The notes beneath the pieces are model-generated. The model was not told the DNA's origin and made no database searches. It saw nothing but the letters and a program-made list of their open reading frames with translations. DNA of 39,428 nt from Clostridia bacterium (GTDB taxonomy: Bacteria > Bacillota > Clostridia > Oscillospirales > Ruminococcaceae), in NCBI GenBank assembly GCA_009929695.1, contig RZZW01000030.1:1-39428 (forward strand). Reading direction: 5' to 3'. A program made the position numbers and the translations under genes. Position 1 is the stretch's first letter. Each line of letters opens with the position of its first letter. Below are positions 16,162 to 24,844 of the stretch, one piece after another.

Positions 16162-16953
16162 TCAAAATTCGATTATAGGCGAGACTGCGTATCTTTCAGC
16201 CACCTGCACAAGGCAATCTTTTTCAGGCACAAAGCCGTTTTTGGCGAGCGTGCGCATGACTGTTGAATACACTGTTTCGGGCGTGTTATTTTCCTTGCTT
16301 ACGTGGCAAAGCGCAAATTTTTTGCAGCCGTTTTGCATAAGCTTAACTATTGTCTCGGCACATTCTTCATTGCAAAGGTGTCCTCTGCTTGAGGCTATGC
16401 GCGTTTTTAGGTAATATGGATAGCTGCCGTGCATGAGCATGTCGAGGTCGTAATTAGCTTCAAGGCTGACGAAATCGGCAAGGAGAAGATTCGCGAGCAC
16501 CTCGTCGGAAACGTATCCGAGGTCGGTTGCAATAGCCGCCGCTTTGCCCTCGGGGGTTTCTATGCGGTAGCCTCGGCAGGCGGCGGAGTCGTGGCTTGTC
16601 TCAAAGCTCTGCACGCTGAAATCGCCTATGTGCTCTGTGCGTCCGTCTATGTCGATAAGCTCGGCGCTTTCTGGCACAAGGCGGTTTGTGTATAAAAAGT
16701 CGAGCGTGTCAGCGCTGCTGTAGACAGGCACTTTATATTTTTTCAAAAACACGTTGAGCCCGCCGACGTGGTCTGAGTGCTCGTGCGTAACAAGCACGCC
16801 CTGCAAATTACTTATGGGTGCGCCGAGCGTTTTGAGCCCCTCGACAGTTGTGCGGCAGCTTTTGCCCATATCGACGAGCAGATAGCCCTCGCCGCTTGAA
16901 ATGTAAGCGCAGTTGCCGGAGCTGCCGGAATATAATGTAGTAAATTTCGCCAT
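16162..16953 (-). CDS. MBL-fold metallo-hydrolase, YycJ/WalJ-like
   Basis: A 263-residue metallo-beta-lactamase-fold protein. The start FTTLYSGSSGNCAYIS and the metal motif THEHSDHVGGLNVFL (HxHxDH) are those of the YycJ/WalJ group. Further metal ligands appear in FETSHDSA, IATDLGYVS, EANYD and CNEECAETI. Relatives are proposed 5'-3' DNA exonucleases or hydrolases linked to cell-wall control. I start at the ATG at 16953 with AAGGA upstream, not the in-frame ATG at 16992. It leads an apparent operon with rlmH and the ABC exporter pair. No WalRK genes are in the window. Confidence 0.9.
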   Translation of the reverse strand: MAKFTTLYSGSSGNCAYISSGEGYLLVDMGKSCRTTVEGLKTLGAPISNLQGVLVTHEHSDHVGGLNVFLKKYKVPVYSSADTLDFLYTNRLVPESAELIDIDGRTEHIGDFSVQSFETSHDSAACRGYRIETPEGKAAAIATDLGYVSDEVLANLLLADFVSLEANYDLDMLMHGSYPYYLKTRIASSRGHLCNEECAETIVKLMQNGCKKFALCHVSKENNTPETVYSTVMRTLAKNGFVPEKDCLVQVAERYAVSPIIEF

Positions 16954-17030
16954 AAATTTTCCTTCAAAAAATGGACTGTTGCACGTGTGCATCAGTCCCT
17001 GTTATTTTCGCGCAAGCCCTAACTTACAAA

Positions 17031-17111
17031 CGTAGGGCGTGACGACTCGGCGCGCCGTTCACCAAAGCTTTGTGCAAACCTTGCGGCGTGCCGAGGTCGT
17101 CACGCCCTACG
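17031..17111 (+). repeat. Palindromic repeat family D, copy 1
   Basis: Arms at 17031-17057 (starting CGTAGGGCGTGACGAC) and 17084-17111 (ending GTCGTCACGCCCTACG) are nearly perfect reverse complements, around a loop containing CAAACCTTGCGG. A second copy with the same orientation and loop core is at 29751-29824. This one fills the gap between murA (ends 17140) and the MBL-fold gene and could also end murA transcripts, though it has no T run. Confidence 0.8.
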
Positions 17112-17139
17112 CCTAAACGGCAAGTTAATAATGTTATGC

Positions 17140-18423
17140 TTAAAGTGCCTGACGCATTACGCTGTCGGGCTTTGAGACGCGCTTTATGTCTGCGCCGAGG
17201 CCTTGCAGCTTTTCGACAATGTCCTCATAGCCGCGCTCGATGTGGCATATCTCGTCTATTTCCGACTGTCCGTTTGCAGACAGCGCCGCGACTACAAGCG
17301 CCGCGCCCGCGCGTAAGTCGGCCGCTCTGACAGGTGCGGGCTGCAATTCGTGCACGCCCTCGATGACAGCTACTCTGCCGTCAACTTGAATATTTGCGCC
17401 CATGCGAGTGAGCTCGTCAACATAGCGAAAACGGTTTTCCCAAATGCCCTCTGTGACGATGGACGTGCCGCCCGCGATGCTCAAAAGCACAGTCATGAGC
17501 GGCTGCATATCAGTCGGGAAGCCCGGGTGCGGCATTGTTTTGATGTTGAGCGGCTGCAAATCGCCCTGACGTGAAATGCGCAGCGCGTCGTCGAACTCTT
17601 CAATAGTCGCGCCCGCTTTTTCAAGCTTTGTTGTTATGGGCTCAAGATGCTTTGGAATTATATTTTTAATAAGCACATTTCCGCCCGTCATTGTGGCGGC
17701 AACCATGTAGCTGCCGGCTTCAATTTGGTCGGGAATTATTGAATATGTGCAGCCGTGCATCTGCTTTACGCCGCGGATTTTGATGACGTCTGTGCCCGCG
17801 CCGCGCACGTCTGCGCCCATTGTGTTGAGGAAGTTTGCCACGTCGACGATATGCGGCTCTTTGGCGACGTTTTCAAGCACCGTCTGCCCCTCTGCACGCA
17901 CGGCGGCAAGCATTGCGTTAATTGTCGCGCCGACAGAAACCGTGTCGAAGAAAACGTGTGACGATTTAAGCTGCTCGCTCTCCACGTTTATCATGCCGTA
18001 TTCAACAGAATCCTTTGCGCCGAGCGCGACAAAGGCTTTTAAATGCTGATCAATAGGTCTTGGGCCTAAATTGCAGCCGCCAGGCATCGCTACTGTCGCT
18101 TTGCCGAAGCGCCCGAGCAGAGCGCCGAGAAAATAATATGATGCGCGCATTGCGCGTGAAAGGTCGTTCGGAACAGTCGTCGACCAGATATGTGCTGTAT
18201 CTATCTCAACTGTGTGCTTATTTATCATGCGAACCTCTGCGCCCATGACACTTAGAATGTCGATAGACGCGGCGACGTCGCTTATATTGGGTAGGTTCTC
18301 TATTACGCATTTTCCACCGGCAAGTATTGTTGCGGGCAGTATGGCAACTACGGCGTTTTTAGCACCGCTTATTGTCACCTCACCGAACAGCGGCTTGCCG
18401 CCGTGAATGATAAACTTTTCCAA
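17140..18423 (-). CDS. murA: UDP-N-acetylglucosamine 1-carboxyvinyltransferase
   Basis: The 427-residue protein is a full-length MurA/MurZ that transfers enolpyruvate from PEP to UDP-GlcNAc, the first committed step of peptidoglycan synthesis. The substrate-binding SGAKNAVVAILPA (Lys22, Asn23) is intact, and the catalytic loop PGGCNLGPRPIDQH keeps Cys117, the residue targeted by fosfomycin. PHPGFPTDMQPLM and ENRFRYVDELTRMGA are also clear. The start is a TTG at 18423, 8 bases after AAAGGAGAG. Whether this is the sole MurA or one of two paralogues cannot be told from the window. Confidence 0.95.
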   Translation of the reverse strand: MEKFIIHGGKPLFGEVTISGAKNAVVAILPATILAGGKCVIENLPNISDVAASIDILSVMGAEVRMINKHTVEIDTAHIWSTTVPNDLSRAMRASYYFLGALLGRFGKATVAMPGGCNLGPRPIDQHLKAFVALGAKDSVEYGMINVESEQLKSSHVFFDTVSVGATINAMLAAVRAEGQTVLENVAKEPHIVDVANFLNTMGADVRGAGTDVIKIRGVKQMHGCTYSIIPDQIEAGSYMVAATMTGGNVLIKNIIPKHLEPITTKLEKAGATIEEFDDALRISRQGDLQPLNIKTMPHPGFPTDMQPLMTVLLSIAGGTSIVTEGIWENRFRYVDELTRMGANIQVDGRVAVIEGVHELQPAPVRAADLRAGAALVVAALSANGQSEIDEICHIERGYEDIVEKLQGLGADIKRVSKPDSVMRQAL

Positions 18424-18471
18424 TATTCAAACTCTCCTTTGAGTAATAGCTAAAAAGATGTTATTTATAAT

Positions 18472-18499
18472 AGTATACACTTTTTTTACAAAAAGTAAA
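18472..18499 (-). promoter_or_regulatory. Candidate murA promoter
   Basis: TTTACT (complement of 18494-18499) and TATACT (complement of 18472-18477) are 16 bases apart on the minus strand. The spacer holds TGTAAA-N5-TGTATA, which resembles a WalR box (TGTWAH-N5-TGTWAH) with one mismatch. The stretch AAAAAAGTGTATA-TATTATA is shared with the promoter at 20213-20241. Confidence 0.45.
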
Positions 18500-18574
18500 A
18501 GCAAAAATAAGCATTATACGGTTTTTGATAACTTTTTACCGAATTATTCATTATTTCGACATAAATAATCGTCT

Positions 18575-20170
18575 TTACGACGGTCTTTGGACGTAATTAT
18601 ACGGGTCTTGCAGCGCTTTGTTCACAAGCACCTCAAAATGGCAGTGGTTACCTGTTGAAACGCCTGTCGAGCCCACGAAGCCTATGACGTCTCCCTTGCG
18701 GACGTATTGACCTGTTTGGCAGTTTACGGCAGTCATGTGGCCGTACAGGGTTGTCATGCCGTTGCCGTGGTCGATGTGGACGTAGTTTCCGTAGCTCCAG
18801 TTTGCGGAGCCCGAGCCGTTGCCGGCAAACTCGACAATGCCGTTATCTGCGGCGACTATCGGCGTGCCCGACTTTGCTGTTATGTCAAGTCCGCGGTGAT
18901 AATAGCTCTTGCCACGGCTGACGCCTGTGTAATCGGGCACCGGCCAAATGAGATCGCCTGTGCCGATGTCCCCCGCCTCGCCGTATGCGCTCTGCACGCC
19001 GTAAAGAGTTATCTCGGGAACGGCCTCTGACAGCGTGACAACCTCAATATCCTGCGTGCTGACCTGCAAGCCGCCGATATACGTTATGTCCTGCGTTGCG
19101 CGCTCAAGGCCCTCGGCACCCTCCTGTGACACTACCTCTGTGCCCCATTTAAGCGTGTTGTCGTTTTGCTTTATCTTCTCATACGGCACGGCGCGCTCTA
19201 TCGTCACGCGCTCAATCTGCTTTGCGGCGAGCAGATTGCCAGTCTGCTGTGTGCCGTCGGCGGCGGTATATGGCGCTTGTCCGTTAAGCTTGTCAATAAT
19301 CGTCTTGGCGCTCTCGATTGTATCTGTGAAATAAACGCCGGACTGCACTGTGAGCGCTCTTATAAACTCAACGCGCATATCGGGTCTGGACGCGTCGAGA
19401 AGCGGAGCTTTTGCGGCTTCAAGCACCGCATTTACGGCGCTGCTTTCTGTCGTGGCGCCGATGAGCACGCCGTCAAGCATATAGCCGACGCCCTCTGTCA
19501 CGTCGTTGCCTGACGCCTTTATCATAGCGTCGGCAAGCTGTGTTTTTGTCGAGAGCGCCTCCTTGCTGACGGAGGTGATGTTGAGCACTGTGTCTATATC
19601 AAACTCTCTGTCTGTTGTGTTTGCCTTTATGCGGCTCCGCACAAGCGCCATCGCGTCGGAATAGACTTTTTCGTTCTCGATAAAGCCGAGTCTTTCGCCG
19701 TTGAAATTGACCGCGAGCGCATATGTCGTGTTGAGCACAGAGGCGACCGTGAACACAAGCATGGCAAGCGCCGCGAGCGGCAAAAGATACGCAAGCGCTC
19801 TTTGAAGCGTGCCCTTATACAGCTTTACGCCGCGCGCAAGATAGGCCTTGCCCTCTTTTATAGCGCTGCCGCCGCCTTCGCGCTCTTGAGCCATGACCTC
19901 ACGGATATTTTTAAACCCGCTTACGGCCTGCCGCCACGGCGCAAAAAGCTCCTGCGTGACAGACATAAAAAACGGTTTTGCGTGTGTTATTATTGTTGCC
20001 CAAATCCACTTAAAAATATGTGCAACAGATAAAATAATGCGCAGGATTGTCCGCGCTATTTTTACAAAGGTATACTCTGTCTGAAAACCGATGTGGTAAA
20101 GAAATGAGCCGACAAGATACGCAAGACCATCACGTCTTGGCGGCAGCTTGCTTTTTGTCTTTTCAGCCAC
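18575..20170 (-). CDS. Cell-wall endopeptidase with G5 and M23 (LytM-type) domains
   Basis: A 531-residue membrane-anchored peptidoglycan hydrolase. About 130 residues of cytoplasmic and amphipathic sequence precede a transmembrane helix (ALAYLLPLAALAMLVFTVAS). A long extracytoplasmic region follows, then a G5 domain (ERVTIERAVPYEKIKQNDNT to DIEVVTLSEAVPE) and a C-terminal M23 domain. Zinc and catalytic motifs are HRGLD, YVHIDHGNGMTTLYGHM and GNHCHFEV (HxH). It probably cuts peptide cross-links during growth, division or sporulation. The start is a GTG at 20170, 7 bases after GGAGG; an upstream TTG covers that site. It has its own promoter inside the end of the preceding gene. Confidence 0.88.
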   Translation of the reverse strand: MAEKTKSKLPPRRDGLAYLVGSFLYHIGFQTEYTFVKIARTILRIILSVAHIFKWIWATIITHAKPFFMSVTQELFAPWRQAVSGFKNIREVMAQEREGGGSAIKEGKAYLARGVKLYKGTLQRALAYLLPLAALAMLVFTVASVLNTTYALAVNFNGERLGFIENEKVYSDAMALVRSRIKANTTDREFDIDTVLNITSVSKEALSTKTQLADAMIKASGNDVTEGVGYMLDGVLIGATTESSAVNAVLEAAKAPLLDASRPDMRVEFIRALTVQSGVYFTDTIESAKTIIDKLNGQAPYTAADGTQQTGNLLAAKQIERVTIERAVPYEKIKQNDNTLKWGTEVVSQEGAEGLERATQDITYIGGLQVSTQDIEVVTLSEAVPEITLYGVQSAYGEAGDIGTGDLIWPVPDYTGVSRGKSYYHRGLDITAKSGTPIVAADNGIVEFAGNGSGSANWSYGNYVHIDHGNGMTTLYGHMTAVNCQTGQYVRKGDVIGFVGSTGVSTGNHCHFEVLVNKALQDPYNYVQRPS

Positions 20171-20212
20171 GGGCACACCTCCTAGCAAGTTCTAAGTAAG
20201 AATAACTATAAT

Positions 20213-20241
20213 ATTATACACTTTTTTAGTTATTATAGCAA
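20213..20241 (-). promoter_or_regulatory. Promoter of the M23 peptidase gene
   Basis: TTGCTA (complement of 20236-20241) and TATAAT (complement of 20213-20218) are exactly 17 bases apart. The -35 box and spacer overlap the last codons of the pseudouridine synthase gene. The palindrome TATAATATTATA starts at the -10 box. Confidence 0.7.
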
Positions 20242-21102
20242 ATCATATTTTGCGGCGACAGCTTTCATATCCTGTGGCAAAGGCGCTGATACTTCTGTTA
20301 TGCTTTTATTTTCTACATTTTCAAATGTCAGCTTTGCACAGTGAAGCGCGTGGCGTGATATCTCGGACGTGTCTCCGCCGTAAAAATCGTCGCCCGCAAG
20401 CGGATGGCCTATATGCGCCATGTGCACGCGTATTTGGTGCGTGCGGCCTGTCTCAAGCCACAGCCGCAAAAGCGAATATTGTGGCGACTGCGCGAGCACC
20501 TCGTAATGTGTGACGCTTTTTTTGCCGTCCTGCCGCACGCAGTGCTTTACAAAGCTGCCTTCTTCAAAGCCGATTGGCGCGTCGACAGTGCCAAAATTTT
20601 CCGCAAATCTGCCCTTAACAATCGCGATATATTCCTTGCTGACGCTTTTTTCAAGCAGCGGCGCGGCGTAGGCGTTCATGGCGCAAAGCACAAGCCCCGA
20701 TGTGTTTCTGTCGAGCCTGCCTATACAGCGAAACGGCAAGATATTCCCTCTTTTTTTCATCTCGCCGCAAAACGCATTTGCGAGCGTTGATGAAGGATAG
20801 CCGATTGTCGGGTGCACCGCCATAAACGGCGGCTTGTTGAGCGCCATGGCGTGATTGTCCTCATATATAATGTCGAGCGGAATGTCCTCGGGCTTTATAT
20901 TTTCATCGCTTGGCGGCAGCTCAAACGAGATTATGTCGCCTGAATGAAGCACCTCATTTGTGTGGACGCAAACGCCATTTTTAAAGTACCCGCCCGCATA
21001 TTTCACACTGCGCAAAAGCGAAGTGGAAAGCCCGCATTCCCGCAAAAAATTGCGCAGTATAACGTCGTCTTGATTTGCCTCTACTTTAAATTCAAGCTTC
21101 AT
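20233..21102 (-). CDS. RluA-family pseudouridine synthase
   Basis: The 289-residue protein converts uridine to pseudouridine in rRNA or tRNA. The N-terminal about 65 residues form an S4-like RNA-binding region (LSTSLLRSVKYAGGYFKNG). The catalytic motif is GRLDRNTSGLVL with Asp131, and the C-terminal GRTHQIRVHMAHIGHPLAGDDFYG is the family's second signature. The ATG at 21102 has GAGGTG upstream. Whether it is RluD, RluC or another paralogue cannot be fixed from sequence alone, so I leave the symbol blank. Confidence 0.92.
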   Translation of the reverse strand: MKLEFKVEANQDDVILRNFLRECGLSTSLLRSVKYAGGYFKNGVCVHTNEVLHSGDIISFELPPSDENIKPEDIPLDIIYEDNHAMALNKPPFMAVHPTIGYPSSTLANAFCGEMKKRGNILPFRCIGRLDRNTSGLVLCAMNAYAAPLLEKSVSKEYIAIVKGRFAENFGTVDAPIGFEEGSFVKHCVRQDGKKSVTHYEVLAQSPQYSLLRLWLETGRTHQIRVHMAHIGHPLAGDDFYGGDTSEISRHALHCAKLTFENVENKSITEVSAPLPQDMKAVAAKYDLL

Positions 21103-21123
21103 AATTTCACCTCGCTTTTTAAT

Positions 21124-21160
21124 AAATAAAAGAGCCGTCTTTTTCGCGGCTCTTTTATTT
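21124..21160 (-). terminator. Terminator after gdhA
   Basis: AAATAAAAGAGCCG at 21124-21137 pairs perfectly with CGGCTCTTTTATTT at 21147-21160 (14 base pairs, 9-base loop). It sits 33 bases past the gdhA stop codon and just upstream of the pseudouridine synthase gene, so it separates the two units. Confidence 0.8.
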
Positions 21161-21193
21161 GCTTAGTTTTTCTATTATTTCTTATTTCTTCTT

Positions 21194-22561
<1,368 letters not shown>

Positions 22562-22595
22562 TTATTAATATAGTGCTATACTTTACCCAAGCTTT

Positions 22596-22624
22596 ATTAT
22601 ATAACTACATGGCGCTATGTTCAA
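22596..22624 (-). promoter_or_regulatory. gdhA promoter
   Basis: TTGAAC (complement of 22619-22624) and TATAAT (complement of 22596-22601) are 17 bases apart on the minus strand. This leaves a leader of about 45 bases before the gdhA start codon. Confidence 0.75.
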
Positions 22625-22651
22625 GAAAAAAATTATGAAGAAACTATAAAA

Positions 22652-22680
22652 TTGACGATTTTTTATATTTGTGATATACT
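22652..22680 (+). promoter_or_regulatory. rnpB promoter
   Basis: TTGACG (22652-22657) and TATACT (22675-22680) are 17 bases apart. The RNase P RNA begins about 7 bases after the -10 box, as expected for direct transcription of a stable RNA. Confidence 0.85.
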
Positions 22681-22686
22681 GTTTGG

Positions 22687-23025
22687 GTCTTAAAGGTAAA
22701 ACATACGGCAGCGGAAGTAATTCTGAGGAAAGTCCGGGCTTCACAAGGGACGGTAACTGCTAACGGCAGCCGAGAGTAATCTCAGGGATAGTGCAACAGA
22801 AATAGACAGCCTGCTTTTGCAGGTGATGATGGAAAGGTGCGGTAAGAGCGCACCAGCGCCTTTGGTAACTTAGGCGGCTCTGTAAACCCTACCGGAAGCA
22901 ACGCCCATATGAGAGCTATGTGTCCCCTTGCACGCTCTTGGAGGCGGCGCGAGCTTTACGGCAACGTAAAGCCAAGATAGATTGTCGTTTAATACAGAAC
23001 CCGGCTTACGGTTTACCTTTTAGAC
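22687..23025 (+). ncRNA. rnpB: RNase P RNA
   Basis: The catalytic RNA that trims the 5' leader from tRNA precursors. The conserved 5' core GAGGAAAGTCCGGGCTTC is at about 22727, and the 3' core GATAGATTGTCG...ACAGAACCCGGCTTACGG is at about 22976-23010. Ends are set by the P1 helix: GTCTTAAAGGTAAAAC at 22687-22702 pairs with GTTTACCTTTTAGAC at 23011-23025. The length of about 339 bases and the universally conserved ACAGAAA and GTAAACCC blocks fit a bacterial RNase P RNA. A promoter precedes it and a terminator follows directly. Confidence 0.97.
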
Positions 23026-23056
23026 AAAAATACCGATGCGTTGCATCGGTATTTTT
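23026..23056 (+). terminator. Terminator of rnpB
   Basis: AAAAATACCGATGC (23026-23039) pairs with GCATCGGTATTTTT (23043-23056) around a 3-base loop, followed by another T. It is symmetrical and can also stop the convergent amidase transcript from the minus strand. Confidence 0.9.
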
Positions 23057-23115
23057 TAATGTAGAAAACGCATTTGAATGTGACGCCGCAGCGTCATTCC
23101 TTAATTTTTCATTTT

Positions 23116-24027
23116 TCACTGCCTTACCGTCCCAAAATACTCACAAATGGCATTATAATAAAGCTGTGCTGCGGCTTTACAGCCATCGCTCGTGCCCCAG
23201 CTTGATACGTCGGAGGAATTTGTGACGAAGCATTGCTCCACCAAAAGCGCGGGGCAGTATGGCTTTTCTAAAACGCCGAAGCTTAAATCTTCTCTTACTG
23301 ATGTGTCGCTCTCTTCGGCTATTTCTTTTTCGTAGCCTGTCTCGTCTGTGCCGACGTAATAGGCGTAGCGCACGCCGCTTTCGCCTCGCATTTTTGCGCC
23401 TGCTGTTGAAAACTGTGTGGCGACAGAATGTGCAAAGCTTAACGACTGCGAGTAATATGTGCGTCCGGGCGGTGTTGCAAAGCACTCAAAGCCGTAGGTG
23501 TCGCTTGAAAAATCAGAATTGCCGTGTATGCTCAAGAGCAGCGACGCTTTGGCGTTTGTGGCGGCTTCAACTCGCCCGCCAATAGACATTCCGTCGCCTA
23601 TTTCGCGGCAGAGCACAGGGGTGTAATTCGGGTCAGCGTCAAGCAGATCATACAATGCGGAAACCGTCGCCTCCGTCATCTCGACCTCGTTTATAATGCC
23701 CTCCGCGCCTATATCTATGCCGCCGTGGCCTGCGTCGAGCGCGACTGTATACGGCGGCGCGGTTTGCAGCTCATACCCCGCCTGTGCAGGCTGCTGTGTG
23801 ACTAGGCTCGCCGCGTCGGACGGTGCTGTCACCTCTGCTTTTGATGACTTGCTGCCTTTCATATGCAAAACAACTGCCGTCACGCCCGTTATGCACAGCA
23901 ATATAATCAAGGCAGGTAAAAAGCACCCTCTGCGCCGTTTCTTGCGTCTGCGAGGTGCATAGTGTGTGGGGCGGCGCGGCGGCGCATTTACAGGGCGGTT
24001 TTGAGGATAATTTATATTCCCTTGCAT
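23116..24027 (-). CDS. N-acetylmuramoyl-L-alanine amidase (Amidase_3), membrane-anchored
   Basis: A 303-residue peptidoglycan amidase that cuts the MurNAc-L-Ala bond. The N-terminal 35 residues are strongly basic (RRRKKRRRG) and proline-rich, followed by a transmembrane helix at about 36-55 and a short linker. The Amidase_3 domain begins at about 93: zinc ligands are His101 (LDAGHGG), Glu114 (IINEVEMT) and His168 (LSIHGNS), and the catalytic Glu264 is in LLVEQCFVTN. The GVLEKPYCPALLVEQCF end is normal. It resembles CwlD-type enzymes but I cannot assign it to sporulation. It is convergent with rnpB. Confidence 0.9.
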   Translation of the reverse strand: MQGNINYPQNRPVNAPPRRPTHYAPRRRKKRRRGCFLPALIILLCITGVTAVVLHMKGSKSSKAEVTAPSDAASLVTQQPAQAGYELQTAPPYTVALDAGHGGIDIGAEGIINEVEMTEATVSALYDLLDADPNYTPVLCREIGDGMSIGGRVEAATNAKASLLLSIHGNSDFSSDTYGFECFATPPGRTYYSQSLSFAHSVATQFSTAGAKMRGESGVRYAYYVGTDETGYEKEIAEESDTSVREDLSFGVLEKPYCPALLVEQCFVTNSSDVSSWGTSDGCKAAAQLYYNAICEYFGTVRQ

Positions 24028-24102
24028 GATTTTCTCTCTTTACGACACTTTTCTAATAGTATAGTGCAGATGTGTGTCTAACTTGTATCAACAATATGAG
24101 AT

Positions 24103-24135
24103 TTGTAAAAAACAGTTTTTATGTTATAATTACAA
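24103..24135 (+). promoter_or_regulatory. Promoter of the TetR regulator gene with candidate operator
   Basis: TTGTAA (24103-24108) and TATAAT (24125-24130) are 16 bases apart. TTGTAA is repeated in inverted form as TTACAA at 24130-24135, so the promoter is framed by a palindrome that could be an autoregulatory site. Confidence 0.5.
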
Positions 24136-24153
24136 AAAGGCGGTGTTTTTATA

Positions 24154-24720
24154 ATGTCTCAAATAACAAAACGCGCGCTTGAAACGTCGCTTAAAAAGCT
24201 TATTGTGCAAAAGCCGATTGACAAAATAACGATTGCGGATATCACAGAGGACTGTGGGATAAGCCGCATGACCTTTTATTACCACTTCAAAGACATATAC
24301 GACCTAATTGAGTGGAGCTTTGTCGAGGACGCGGCAAAGGTGCTGGGCGGCAAAAAGACATACGACACATGGCAGCAGGGCTTTTTGCAGATATTTAACG
24401 CTGTGCTTGAAAACAAACCATTTATATACAGCGTTTACCACTCCGTCAGCCGCGAGCAGCTTGAGGTTTACCTATATAAGCTGACGTTTGATTTGCTTAT
24501 GGGCGTTATTGACGAGCAGGCAGAGGATATGTCGGTGAGAGACAGCGACAAAAAATTTATTGCGGATTTTTACAAATTCGCCTTTGTGGGCATTGTGCTT
24601 GAATGGATAAAAAACGGCATGAAGCAAGACCCCGCGCAGATTGTAGACCACATTAGCACGCTTATAAGCGGAGATATTTACCGTGTGCTAAATAAATATC
24701 GAGCTGATAAAGCTACTTAA
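24154..24720 (+). CDS. TetR/AcrR-family transcriptional regulator
   Basis: A 188-residue TetR-type regulator. The N-terminal helix-turn-helix spans about residues 5-50 (KRALETSLKKLIVQKPIDKITIADITEDCGISRMTFYYHFKDIYDLIEW). The C-terminal ligand domain resembles the TetR_C_8/DhaS-like group (KPFIYSVYHSVSREQLEVYLY, VGIVLEWIKNGMKQDP). AGGCGG is a usable ribosome binding site before the ATG at 24154. It lies 124 bases upstream of an oleate hydratase gene on the same strand, so it probably senses a fatty acid or its product and controls that gene. That link is inferred from position only. Confidence 0.88.
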   Translation: MSQITKRALETSLKKLIVQKPIDKITIADITEDCGISRMTFYYHFKDIYDLIEWSFVEDAAKVLGGKKTYDTWQQGFLQIFNAVLENKPFIYSVYHSVSREQLEVYLYKLTFDLLMGVIDEQAEDMSVRDSDKKFIADFYKFAFVGIVLEWIKNGMKQDPAQIVDHISTLISGDIYRVLNKYRADKAT

Positions 24721-24732
24721 ATTTAATCAAAA

Positions 24733-24770
24733 CCCCGCCTTTGATAAGTTTTTTATCAGGGGCGGGGCTT
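24733..24770 (+). terminator. Terminator between the TetR gene and ohyA
   Basis: CCCCGCC (24733-24739) pairs with GGCGGGG (24761-24767), extended inside by TGATAA (24742-24747) with TTATCA (24753-24758). A short T run follows. It separates the regulator from the oleate hydratase gene. Confidence 0.75.
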
Positions 24771-24844
24771 TGACTATTGGAATAATGATAATTTAGGTTT
24801 AGAGTATAATCACAGCAAAAAATAAATTACACGGAGGTATATTT

